Below are positions 55,882-63,965 of a stretch of DNA of 64,000 bases, in pieces. The stretch spans positions 1 to 64,000 of the forward strand of contig CANRSN010000003.1 in NCBI GenBank assembly GCA_947642455.1, given 5' to 3'. Below the pieces are notes generated by a model that did no database searches, was not told the origin of the DNA, and worked only from the letters and a program-made list of their open reading frames with translations. The stretch's first letter is position 1. The number at the start of each line of letters is the position of its first letter. The DNA is from an uncultured Clostridiaceae bacterium. GTDB lineage: Bacteria; Bacillota; Clostridia; TANB77; CAG-508. Position numbers and translations under genes: made by a program.

Positions 55882-56923
55882 TTGCAAAATAATTACAAAC
55901 TTTCTATAGTGGCCTTAGTTTATAATTTGGAAAAATATTTACCAAGATGTTTAGACTCTTTAGTAAATCAAACTTTGCAAGAAATAGAAATTCTATGTGT
56001 AGATGATGGTTCAACAGATAGCGCACCACAAATAATAGAACAATATGCAAAAAAATACCCAGATAAAATAAAAGTATTTCATAAGGAAAACGGAGGAGAA
56101 TTTACGACTAGAAATTACGGACTAGAAAGGGCAAAACGGTGAATATATAACATTTGTAGATACAGATGACTATGTAGAAAAAACTTGGGCAGAAAAATTA
56201 TATAATGCAGCAAAATCAAATAATGCAGATTTAGCAGTATGTGCTTTTGAAAGAATAGATATGCAAACTAATAAAGTTGTTGCAACAAATATGAATAACT
56301 TTGGAAACACTGTAAAAAATGTAGTTCCAAATGATGATTTTGTTCTATTTATAAATCCAGCACCTTGGAATAAAGTATATAAAAGAGAGAAAATAAAAGA
56401 TTTACGTTTTCTACCTTTTAGAGGTTTTAATGATACAATGTTTCTAGTAAGTTCTTTAACAAAAATAGAAAAAATAGCATTTATTCCAGAAGTATTATAT
56501 CATTATTTCTTAAGATATGATTCACAAATACATACTGTAAATGAAAAAGATGTAAATAATTTAAAAAAATATTTATTAGAAGTAAAACAACTGTATATAA
56601 AAAGTAAAAAATATGAAGAATATAAGTATATATTAGATATGATGGCTTTTGTTCATTTAGGAGTTTCTGTTATGTATAGAGCATCATATGATAAAGCCAT
56701 TAATATAAAAGAATTGTTAAAAGAAACTATAAAATACTTAGATGAGAATTTTAAAACTTGGAGAAATTCCCCTTTTTTAAAATTTAGTTATTCTGCAAAA
56801 AAAGGAATAAAACATATAGGGTTATGGGGAATATCTAAAATGTATAAATGGAATATTCCATTAGTATTTATAAAAATATACAGATTTATGATAGATATTT
56901 TAAAAATAGATATTAAATTTTAG
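55882..56923 (+). CDS. Family 2 glycosyltransferase, with +1 frameshift at CGG 56137
   Basis: It starts at TTG 55882, six bases after GGAGGAG. The zero frame gives a normal GT2 N-terminus ('LSIVALVYNLEKYL', 'CVDDGSTDSA') up to 'NYGLERAK'. It then meets CGG at 56137-56139 followed at once by TGA. Skipping C56137 reads GGT and continues 'GEYITFVDTDDYVEKTWAEK', restoring the catalytic DXD block, and runs to TAG 56923. The whole product is 346 residues, the usual length for this family. Without the shift the enzyme has no active site. An SD-like AAGGG lies at 56127-56131, five bases before the shift. Confidence 0.88.
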
Positions 56924-57016
56924 TGTTATTATTATACTAATTAACTTATAATAAAGTTATTACATAGAGTATATACTTGAATTGATAGTATTTTATAATA
57001 TGGAGGAAAGTAAAAA

Positions 57017-57850
57017 ATGAAGATTTTAATTACAGGGGCAAATGGAATGCTTGCGAAAGCTGTGAAAGAAAGATTAAAAACACATGAATTAGTTTGTACA
57101 GATGTTACAGAATTAGACATAACAAATAAAGAAGAAGTATGTAAATATGTAGAACAATTAAAACCAGAATGTATTATAAATTGTGCTGCATATACAGCAG
57201 TAGACAAAGCAGAAGAAGAGTATGATTTGGCAGAAAAAATAAATGCAGATGGACCAAGAAATTTAGCAATTGCAGCAAGACAAAATAATGTAACATTGGT
57301 ACATGTAAGTACAGACTATGTATTTGATGGTGAACTAGAAATAAATAAAGAATATATAGAAAATAATGAAACTAGACCTGTTACAGTATATGGAATTACT
57401 AAATTACATGGAGAAGAAGCAGTAAAAGAAAATTGTAACAAATACTATATATTTAGAACTGCTTGGCTATATGGTGATGGAAACAATTTTGTAAGAACAA
57501 TGTTAAAATTGGGAAAAGAAAAAGAAGAAATAAATGTAGTAGCAGACCAACATGGAAGCCCAACATATGCAGTAGATTTAGCAGACATAATAGCAAATGC
57601 AATAGAAAAAAATATACCATATGGAATATATCATGCTACAAATGAAGGTTATACTACTTGGTATGAATTTGCAAAAAAAATATTTGAAATTGCTAAAATA
57701 GATTGTAAAGTAAATCCAGTTACATCTGAAGAATTTATAAGACCTGCAAAAAGACCAAAAAATTCAAAACTTTCTAAAGAAAAACTAAAAAGCGTAGCAA
57801 TACAAGTACCATTATGGGAAGAGGCACTAAGTAGATATATTAGTATGTAA
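57017..57850 (+). CDS. rmlD: dTDP-4-dehydrorhamnose reductase family protein
   Basis: 277 residues, short-chain dehydrogenase fold: 'ITGANGMLAKAV', 'CAAYTAVDKAEE', 'HVSTDYVFDG', the catalytic Y-x3-K in 'YGITKLHGE' and 'RTAWLYG'. RmlD makes dTDP-L-rhamnose, in line with the rhamnosyltransferase-like GT2 genes in the locus. rmlA, rmlB and rmlC are not in the window. Confidence 0.93.
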   Translation: MKILITGANGMLAKAVKERLKTHELVCTDVTELDITNKEEVCKYVEQLKPECIINCAAYTAVDKAEEEYDLAEKINADGPRNLAIAARQNNVTLVHVSTDYVFDGELEINKEYIENNETRPVTVYGITKLHGEEAVKENCNKYYIFRTAWLYGDGNNFVRTMLKLGKEKEEINVVADQHGSPTYAVDLADIIANAIEKNIPYGIYHATNEGYTTWYEFAKKIFEIAKIDCKVNPVTSEEFIRPAKRPKNSKLSKEKLKSVAIQVPLWEEALSRYISM

Positions 57851-57852
57851 TA

Positions 57853-57886
57853 GTTATAATTCACAGTTTGTAATATTTATAAATTT
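57853..57886. repeat. Left-end remnant of the MITE-like family (copy E)
   Basis: GTTATAATTCACAGTTTGTAA matches the left end of copies A-C, then the similarity is lost; no right end or target duplication is visible. It lies three bases after the rmlD stop. Confidence 0.5.
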
Positions 57887-57962
57887 TAAAAAAACAGTTG
57901 AAATTTATAAAAATATAATATAAAATAGTCACATACAAATGAAAAAGAAAGGATATTTTTTG

Positions 57963-58622
57963 ATGATAACTTTAAACGATATAAAAAATAATGAAGAAAT
58001 AAATGAGTTAGTATCAGGCTCGCAAAAGCAATTAAATGCGTTAGGATATACAGAACATTCAATTAGGCACATTTCAATAGTATCAAGCAGAGCTGGAAGA
58101 ATATTAGAAGTACTTGGGTATCCTAAAGATAGAATAGAACTAGCCAAAATAGCAGGATATATGCATGACATAGGAAATTGTGTAAATAGAGTAGACCATG
58201 CACATTCAGGGGCAATTTTAGCTTATCAAATATTAAAAGAAATGGGAATGGAAATCAAAAGTAGAACAGAAATAATGATGGCAATAGGCAATCATGATGA
58301 ACAAACAGGCACAGCAGTAAGTGATATATCGGCAGCATTAATATTAGCCGACAAATCAGATGTACACAGAGATAGAGTAGTAAACCAAAATATGTCAACT
58401 TTTGACAAACATGACAAAGTAAACTATGCTGTAACAGCAGCAGAATTTACAATTAATCCTGAAGCAAGAATAGCTACTCTAAATTTAACAATAGACACAA
58501 AAATATGTCCAGTATTAGACTATTTTGAAATATTTATGGAGAGAACAATGATGAGCAAATATGCTGCAAAATATCTCAATATATGGTTTGAATTAATAAT
58601 AAATGGAACAAAATTATTATAG
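57963..58622 (+). CDS. HD-domain phosphohydrolase
   Basis: 219 residues from ATG 57963, nine bases after AAAGGA; the ATG at 57939 precedes the SD. HD metal motifs are visible: 'HSIRHISIVSSRAG' (His), 'MHDIGN' (His-Asp), 'HAHSG' and 'GNHDE'. It is a probable nucleotide or phosphate-ester hydrolase of unknown substrate. It sits 13 bases ahead of the secD-like gene. Confidence 0.88.
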   Translation: MITLNDIKNNEEINELVSGSQKQLNALGYTEHSIRHISIVSSRAGRILEVLGYPKDRIELAKIAGYMHDIGNCVNRVDHAHSGAILAYQILKEMGMEIKSRTEIMMAIGNHDEQTGTAVSDISAALILADKSDVHRDRVVNQNMSTFDKHDKVNYAVTAAEFTINPEARIATLNLTIDTKICPVLDYFEIFMERTMMSKYAAKYLNIWFELIINGTKLL

Positions 58623-58634
58623 GAGGATAAACAA

Positions 58635-59996
58635 GTGAAAGTAAACAAAATATTAAAAATAACAGTAACAATATTATTAGTAATACTATTAAGTATTATA
58701 TCTTTTGGAGGAATTTTTGTACAAGACAAAAATTCAATGAAAAACTTTATACCAAATTATCAATTAAGTAGAGAATTAACAGGTTCAAGAAGAGTGCAAA
58801 TAAAAGTGGACAAGTCAGTAGAGACAAAAAATTATGATGTGGATGGAAATGAAATTAAAGATACAAATGCAACAAATGAAGATGGAACAAAAAAAGAAAT
58901 AGCAAAAACAGAAGAGATACCAGCAAATAAAGAAGAAGATTTAACAACTGAAAATTATAAAAAAGCAAGAGAAGTACTAGAAAAAAGGTTAAAATATATA
59001 GGAGTATCTGACTATACTATAAGGTTAAATGAAGAAGATGGAACAATGATATTTGAATTACCAGAAGATAGTATAACAGATACAGCAGTTGCACAAATAG
59101 CATCTCAAGGAAAGTTAGAAGTAATAGATGCAGAAACTAAAGAAGTATTACTAACAAATAGTGATTTAGAAAACATATTTGCACAAGTAGGAAGTACAGT
59201 ATCAGGCTATTCAGCATATATGCAATTACAATTTAATAAAGAAAAATATAGAGAAATATCAAAAAAATATGTTAAAACAACAGATGAAGAAGGAAAAACG
59301 ACAGAAAAGAAAATAACATTACAAGTAGATGGAGATGATGTAGTATCAAAGAGTTTTGAACAAGAGGAAATAGATGGAATATTACAACTTACAGTTGGAA
59401 AGGCAAGTCAAAATATTACTTCAGAAGACCTTCAAGATAGTTATATAAATGCAGTGACTAATGCTGGAATATTAAGTTCAGGTGAAAGCCCAATAGTATA
59501 TACAGTAGAGCAAAATAAATATGTGCATTCAGATATATCTGGAAATACATTAAATATTGCAATATATATAGGAATAGGTATTGTAGCAGTTGCATTATTA
59601 GTTTTAATCATTAAATATAAAAAACTAGGAATATTAGCATCAATTTCATTTATAGGCTATATAGCTTTATTACTATTAACAATAAGGGTTATACCAAATA
59701 TTGAAATTTCAGTTGCAGGGCTATGTGCAATAGTATTATCAGTAGTTATTAATTATATAGTAAATATTATTATTTTAAATAATTTAAAAAATATAGAAGA
59801 TGAAAAATTATCACTAAGAAAATCAATGGGAACAATAATAAAAATGATTATACCAGTGCTTTTAGTATTTATAGTATTTACATTCTTTAATAATAGTTTT
59901 GGAATAGTTGGTTTCTGGTCATTAGTAGTGATATTAATATATAATTTCTTAATTACTAACAATTTAATTACTGGAAATAAGAAAAATGTACATTAG
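58635..59996 (+). CDS. secD: Divergent SecD-like export protein
   Basis: 453 residues from GTG 58635 after AGGAGG. Layout matches SecD: one N-terminal helix, a large outside domain with the P1 head ('YKKAREVLEKRLKYIGVSDYTIRLNEEDGTMIFELPEDS', 'ASQGKLEVIDAETKEV') and five C-terminal helices. The usual first-loop 'G-DL-GG' motif and the charged 'D-N-L--E' motif of the fourth helix are not seen; that helix reads 'LSVVINYIVNIIILNNL'. It is identified as SecD by architecture and by the secF-like gene that follows. Confidence 0.78.
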   Translation: MKVNKILKITVTILLVILLSIISFGGIFVQDKNSMKNFIPNYQLSRELTGSRRVQIKVDKSVETKNYDVDGNEIKDTNATNEDGTKKEIAKTEEIPANKEEDLTTENYKKAREVLEKRLKYIGVSDYTIRLNEEDGTMIFELPEDSITDTAVAQIASQGKLEVIDAETKEVLLTNSDLENIFAQVGSTVSGYSAYMQLQFNKEKYREISKKYVKTTDEEGKTTEKKITLQVDGDDVVSKSFEQEEIDGILQLTVGKASQNITSEDLQDSYINAVTNAGILSSGESPIVYTVEQNKYVHSDISGNTLNIAIYIGIGIVAVALLVLIIKYKKLGILASISFIGYIALLLLTIRVIPNIEISVAGLCAIVLSVVINYIVNIIILNNLKNIEDEKLSLRKSMGTIIKMIIPVLLVFIVFTFFNNSFGIVGFWSLVVILIYNFLITNNLITGNKKNVH

Positions 59997-60038
59997 TAAA
60001 TTTCAGATAAATAAAAAAGAAAGAAGGTACAAAAGTAA

Positions 60039-60686
60039 ATGAAGAAAACAATTTATGCAATTCTTGCATGTATAATAATAGCTGGTATAGCAATTACAAT
60101 TTTTATGGGGTTAAACTTTGACTTAAGATATACAGCCAATAAGCAATTAGATATAGTAATTGGAAAGCAGTTTGAAAGTGAAGAAATAAAACAATTAGTA
60201 AGAGAAGTTTTAGAAAATGATAATGCAAGAGTAATAGTTCAAAAAGTTGAAGTATATGAAGACATTGTTTCTATAACAGTTCAAGATATAAATGATGAAC
60301 AAATAGAAAAACTAAATACAAAAATAAACGAAAAATATGAAATTGAAAATAAAATAGAAGATATAATAATAGAAAATAATTCAAAATTAAGAGGAAGAGA
60401 TTTAGCAACGCCATATATGTGGCCAGTAGGAATTTCTATATTGTTGGTACTTGCTTATGCTTGTATAATGTATAGACGTTTAAATATTATAAAAGTAATT
60501 GCAAAAATTTTAGGATTTACTATTTTAGCTCAATTGGTATACTTAGGGATAATTGCAATAACAAGAATTCCAGTAACAGCTATAACTGTTCCAATTGCAC
60601 TAGTTATATATGTTATAACTTTAATAGTAGTATTTTTTAGAATGGATAAAGCCAATAAAAAAATATTAGACGACAACGAAAAATAA
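60039..60686 (+). CDS. secF: Divergent SecF-like export protein
   Basis: 215 residues, shorter than the ~300 of typical SecF. The N-terminal helix is followed by 'GLNFDLRYTANKQLDIVI', aligning with the SecF 'GIDF-GG' region but lacking the Gly pair. A small outside domain and four C-terminal helices follow. It works with SecD to drive the late stage of Sec export. The pair looks reduced or fast evolving. Confidence 0.7.
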   Translation: MKKTIYAILACIIIAGIAITIFMGLNFDLRYTANKQLDIVIGKQFESEEIKQLVREVLENDNARVIVQKVEVYEDIVSITVQDINDEQIEKLNTKINEKYEIENKIEDIIIENNSKLRGRDLATPYMWPVGISILLVLAYACIMYRRLNIIKVIAKILGFTILAQLVYLGIIAITRIPVTAITVPIALVIYVITLIVVFFRMDKANKKILDDNEK

Positions 60687-60837
60687 TAAAAATATACTTC
60701 TTAATTTAGTTAGAAAATATTTATTATAATAACTGTTCCAACTATTAAGCTACCTGAGATAACAATTCAAAGGTAAGTAAAATTTATATTTTACCTATTA
60801 TTAATATTTATTTTTAGAAGATAATTAAATATATATC

Positions 60838-60885
60838 AAAAAAGATATTTTGTAATATAATATATTATAAAATATCTTTTTTAGG
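60838..60885 (+). terminator. Strong palindromic terminator after secF-like gene
   Basis: A 14-bp perfect stem (60838-60851 with 60869-60882, AAAAAAGATATTTT type) with an A/T loop, flanked by A and T runs; it could stop transcription in both directions. The rest of the 280-base gap (60687-60967) holds a weaker AGGTAA...TTACCT hairpin and an orphan AGGAGG at 60900-60905 with no clear gene behind it. Confidence 0.75.
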
Positions 60886-60967
60886 TTAAACTGTATTAAG
60901 GAGGAAAAAACAATAGGAAAATAGGCAATAATGTAAAATAGCCATAACCTAATTGTTAATGTAGGAA

Positions 60968-61318
60968 ATGAAAATAAGTATATATGAAACTTTAAAAAGT
61001 ATGTTTAAAAAAACTAGAAATGTTGAAGATTCTAGCATAGATTATAAAAGTGCAAAAATGATTTTGAAAAATGATAAAGATGCTAAATTGGTTGATGTGA
61101 GAAGCCCTCAGGAATATAAAGAAGATCATTTGCCATCTAGTATAAATATTCCTTTATATAAATTAGAAGAACAATGCCAAACTTTTTTACCAAATATTAA
61201 TATGGCTATAATTGTTTATTGCCAATCTGGTAATAGAAGTAATAAGGCTATAGAGATATTGCAAAGTAAAGGATATAAAAATTTGTATAATATAGAGGGT
61301 GGTTTAGATAATATGTAA
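60968..61318 (+). CDS. Rhodanese-like domain protein
   Basis: 116 residues with a single rhodanese fold: 'KLVDVRSPQEYKEDHLPSSINIPL' and the active-site loop 'VYCQSGNRS' with the catalytic Cys, ending 'YNIEGGLDNM'. It is a probable cytoplasmic sulfurtransferase or persulfide carrier. It lies just ahead of tRNA-Leu on the same strand, but a promoter probably separates the two. Confidence 0.92.
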   Translation: MKISIYETLKSMFKKTRNVEDSSIDYKSAKMILKNDKDAKLVDVRSPQEYKEDHLPSSINIPLYKLEEQCQTFLPNINMAIIVYCQSGNRSNKAIEILQSKGYKNLYNIEGGLDNM

Positions 61319-61379
61319 AATATTGCATAAAAGTATTGATATTTTTTTGCTTTTTTGATATTATATATAAGTATTTAAT

Positions 61380-61462
61380 GTCAATGTGGCGAAATTGGTA
61401 TACGCACATCACTCAAAATGATGCGGGAAACCATGTGGGTTCGAGTCCCACCATTGACACCA
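61380..61462 (+). tRNA. tRNA-Leu (CAA)
   Basis: 83-nt cloverleaf with encoded CCA. The acceptor stem GTCAATG (61380-61386) pairs with CATTGAC (61452-61458). The anticodon stem CATCA/TGATG encloses loop CTCAAAA with anticodon CAA (reads UUG). The T arm is GTGGG-TTCGAGT-CCCAC. Only a short variable arm is apparent. The 3' end is directly followed by integrase-tail and mobile-type genes, so it is probably the integration target of an element. Confidence 0.95.
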
Positions 61463-61466
61463 TAAC

Positions 61467-61601
61467 TCAAATACCATTTGAAGATGGAGAGTTGCTTTCT
61501 TCATTTTCTTTCTTTTTATCTGTAAGTTTAAAAGTATCTTCTAAAACACTAGCAGAAATTTTTTTAGAGTTACTATCTAAATGAGCATAATTGTATTTGA
61601 T
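61467..61601 (-). pseudogene. C-terminal remnant of a tyrosine recombinase (integrase)
   Basis: On the minus strand a frame ending at TGA (61469-61467) reads 'YAHLDSNSKKISASVLEDTF' followed by a Lys/Glu/Ser-rich tail. The 'Y.HLD.DSK..SA' pattern holds the catalytic Tyr region of tyrosine integrases. Upstream of about 61601 the similarity stops, so only the last ~44 codons survive. Its stop lies five bases from the tRNA-Leu 3' end, the classic integrase/att arrangement. Confidence 0.6.
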
Positions 61602-61859
61602 AAAGAAAAACATGAATCTGTTGATGGTATAGAAATAGGAGATGCTGACTCAAAAAGAATGTTAGAAGCATATATTAATTATTGTTTAAAACAACATAGA
61701 AGTAATCCTAGAGAAATAAAGTTTGCTAAATCTTCGATAGACTTTTCAAATGAATTAACACATAATAGAACGGCAAATTTGATGGATGCAGAGCTATGTT
61801 ATACGGCAGTTGTTTCTACAGTTAATATTATAAGAACGATAAATAAGTATAATACATAA
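61581..61859 (+). CDS. Hypothetical protein of a HipA-like gene set
   Basis: 92 residues, soluble, with no family I can name. It lies 22 bases before the HipA-like kinase and on the same strand. The ATG at 61581 has no good SD and overlaps the integrase scar, so the 5' end may have been altered by the rearrangement. Confidence 0.5.
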   Translation: MSIIVFDKEKHESVDGIEIGDADSKRMLEAYINYCLKQHRSNPREIKFAKSSIDFSNELTHNRTANLMDAELCYTAVVSTVNIIRTINKYNT

Positions 61860-61881
61860 AAGTTAAGAACGGAGGAATTAA

Positions 61882-62810
61882 ATGTTTGAAGTTAAAAACT
61901 TTGATAACTGGATAGAAGATAAAATTTCTGGAAAGTTTGGTAGTGGTGCTAGTGAAAAAGTATGGCTTATTAATCCAGAAACAAACGAAAAGGGACTTTT
62001 TAAATTTCCAAAAGTAAAAGACAAAGAAAAGAGAATAATAACAGGAGAATACTGGGCTGAAAAGTTAGCTACTGAAATGGAAAACTAATAGATGTAGAAT
62101 GTGCAAAAGTTGATATAGGTACATATAAAGGAAGAATTGGCTCAATGAGTTATAATATACTAGAAAATAAATATGACAATTTATTTGAAGGTATTTACTT
62201 TATACAAAAACATTATCCATATTATAATAAAAGCAAATTAGAAGATACTTATAGTAATATGAAATATTCTATACAAATGATAGAAAAAAGTATATTAGAA
62301 GATTATTATTTTGATATTAGAAAAATATATAAGATGATTATTTTTGATATACTTATAGGAAATAGTGATAGACATCATAGTAATTGGGCTATTAAACATA
62401 AAAAAGCAATAGAAAACAATATGATACATGTAACATTAGATTTATGTCCTCTATATGATAATGGTTCATCGTTATGTGCATATGAAGATAATAATAATTT
62501 AGATATATTTTTCAAAGACAAGATGAAATTTGAAGCATTAGTAAACACGAAATCGAAATCTACAATAGGATGGGAAAATGAAAGACCAATAAGACATTTT
62601 GAATTACTTAGCAAACTAAAAGAAAATTCATATTTAATAACATTGCCATACATAGAGAATATTAAAAATAATATTAATGAACAAAGTATTGATAAACTAT
62701 TAAAAGAATTTGATAATAATATAATAAATAATGATATGAAAAGATTATTAAAAATGTTCCTTTTAGAGAGAAGAAAAAGAATGCTAGAAATATATGATAT
62801 TATAGATTAG
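61882..62810 (+). pseudogene. HipA-like Ser/Thr kinase gene broken by a single-base frameshift
   Basis: The first part (61882-62088) gives 'KFGSGASEKVWLINP..NEKGLFKFPK' and 'ITGEYWAEKLATEME', then hits TAA at 62086. A one-base change in the A run at 62080-62084 would read on as 'KLIDVECAKVDIGTYKGRIG' and join the second part. That part holds the kinase motifs 'GNSDRHHSNWAI' (catalytic loop) and 'PLYDNGSSL' (metal-binding Asp). The intact gene would make about 309 residues, a HipA/CtkA-type kinase often found in toxin-antitoxin settings. No CGG is involved. It could be a sequencing error or real decay. Confidence 0.82.
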
Positions 62811-62823
62811 GGGGAAAGATAAA

Positions 62824-63186
62824 ATGAATGAGGATTTAGTATATTTAACATGGACAGATGTAAATACAGGTAATAAATATAAAGTAGCGATGCTATATAA
62901 AAAAAATGAAACATATTACTTTAAATACATTTTAGAGAATGTAAAAGAAGCACAAGAGAAAGGGTTTGAACTTTTAATTGCATTTCCACAAATTAATGCA
63001 ACTTATGAAAATCCACAATTATTTGCTGTGTTCAGTAGTCGATTGCCAGAACCAACAAGACCAGAAATTAAAGAAATTTTAGAAACTTATGGAATGACAG
63101 AATATGATGAATTTGAGTTACTAAAAAGAAGTGGTGCAAAATTACCAACTGATAATTATGAATTTATAGGAGAAACAAATGTATAA
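62824..63186 (+). CDS. HIRAN-associated N-terminal-type protein, probably truncated
   Basis: 120 residues: 'LVYLTWTDVNTGNKYKVAMLYKKNETYYFKY', 'GFELLIAFPQINATYENPQLFAVFSSRLPEPTRP' and 'FELLKRSGAKLPTDNYEFI'. This resembles the N-terminal half of proteins encoded beside HipA-like kinases that usually continue into a HIRAN domain, which is missing here. AGGGGG upstream is a strong SD. The family link is from memory of its pattern and moderately certain. Confidence 0.55.
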   Translation: MNEDLVYLTWTDVNTGNKYKVAMLYKKNETYYFKYILENVKEAQEKGFELLIAFPQINATYENPQLFAVFSSRLPEPTRPEIKEILETYGMTEYDEFELLKRSGAKLPTDNYEFIGETNV

Positions 63187-63397
63187 TCCTAATACTAAAG
63201 AATTGTCTGAGAACATTAAGGAAGACTGGAGAGAACATTTTGAAACAACGTATTATCATTATCACTTTTATATTGATAACTTGGTAAATGCAATATGACA
63301 TATTGTTAAAAGGTTTACTTATAATGCAAACTCATCAATTGATGATAGAAGAATTGATAGAAATAAGAGTGAATATAAAGACAGGAATGACAAATAA
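63179..63397 (+). pseudogene. Small reading frame interrupted by an in-frame TGA
   Basis: ATG 63179 overlaps the end of the previous gene and reads 39 codons ('MYNPNTKELSENIKEDWREH...') to TGA 63296-63298. The same frame then continues 32 more sense codons ('HIVKRFTYNANSS...') to TAA 63395-63397 with similar composition. A TGG-to-TGA change could have broken a ~72-residue gene. No family is recognised. Confidence 0.4.
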
Positions 63398-63477
63398 AAC
63401 TAGCTAAAAACAAGTCTATACTAATTTTACTTGCACATTTCCTGCCATAATATTTTTACTGGACACATTATATATTT

Positions 63478-63570
63478 TCTAAAACCAGCACTGTTTGGCT
63501 TGGCGGAACGAGTTAAACCCAGACTGCGAACCCAACTTAATGGATTCTCCCGAGTAGCTCATTATGTGTA
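63478..63570. other. G+C-rich patch of unknown nature
   Basis: About 90 bases of clearly higher G+C than everything around them (for example CAGCACTGTTTGGCTTGGCG and GGATTCTCCCGAGTAGCTC). It has no open frame of note and lies between two mobile remnants. I could not match it to a tRNA, SRP RNA, 6S, RNase P, tmRNA or riboswitch signature on either strand. Confidence 0.4.
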
Positions 63571-63709
63571 ATGTCATTATTATTTAATTTTTCAGTGTAC
63601 TATTAAATACATCTATTATGTATCATCTTTTTATGTAAATTTCTATAAATTTAATTTGATTTATCAATATAATTCATGTCAGGTCTCGTTATTAATTTCT
63701 CATATATTT

Positions 63710-63874
63710 TTACATATAAATCAATTCATGAAAAATAATCTTTTCAACTCTATTCTTAATATTATTCATTTTCTTTACCCATTCCATTTGATTATTAGCT
63801 TTTAGTTCTTCTGTTATGTTCTCTTTTTCAGCAAATGGAACAAACTGAAAGAAATAAAATCGCTTTGTATATAT
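63710..63874 (-). pseudogene. TnpV-like C-terminal remnant
   Basis: The minus strand reads 'PFAEKENITEELKANNQMEWVKKMNNIKN' and ends 'RVEKIIFHELIYM' at a TAA (63712-63710). This matches the C-terminal pattern of TnpV, an accessory protein of clostridial Tn4451-type and related conjugative elements. A stop at 63877-63875 closes the frame upstream, so only ~54 codons remain. Confidence 0.6.
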
Positions 63875-63965
63875 TCAATAGTGCAAAAATTAATATTATC
63901 ATCTCAAAGAAACGTGAAGTGAAAATTTAAATTCCAGTTTTAAAAGTAAATGAAAAATTGTAAAG

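Noticed and set aside
61336..61584. 82-codon open frame on the plus strand
   Set aside because: It runs straight through the tRNA-Leu gene and into the integrase scar, has no SD, and its sequence is explained by those features.
62071..62092. Programmed -1 frameshift in the HipA-like gene
   Set aside because: The GGAAAAC site does not allow good re-pairing of both tRNAs and no stimulatory hairpin is evident; decay or a homopolymer error is simpler.
63478..63570. tRNA-like or tmRNA 3' end on the minus strand (GGGTTCG motif)
   Set aside because: The bases flanking the TTCG do not form a T-arm stem and no acceptor stem is present.
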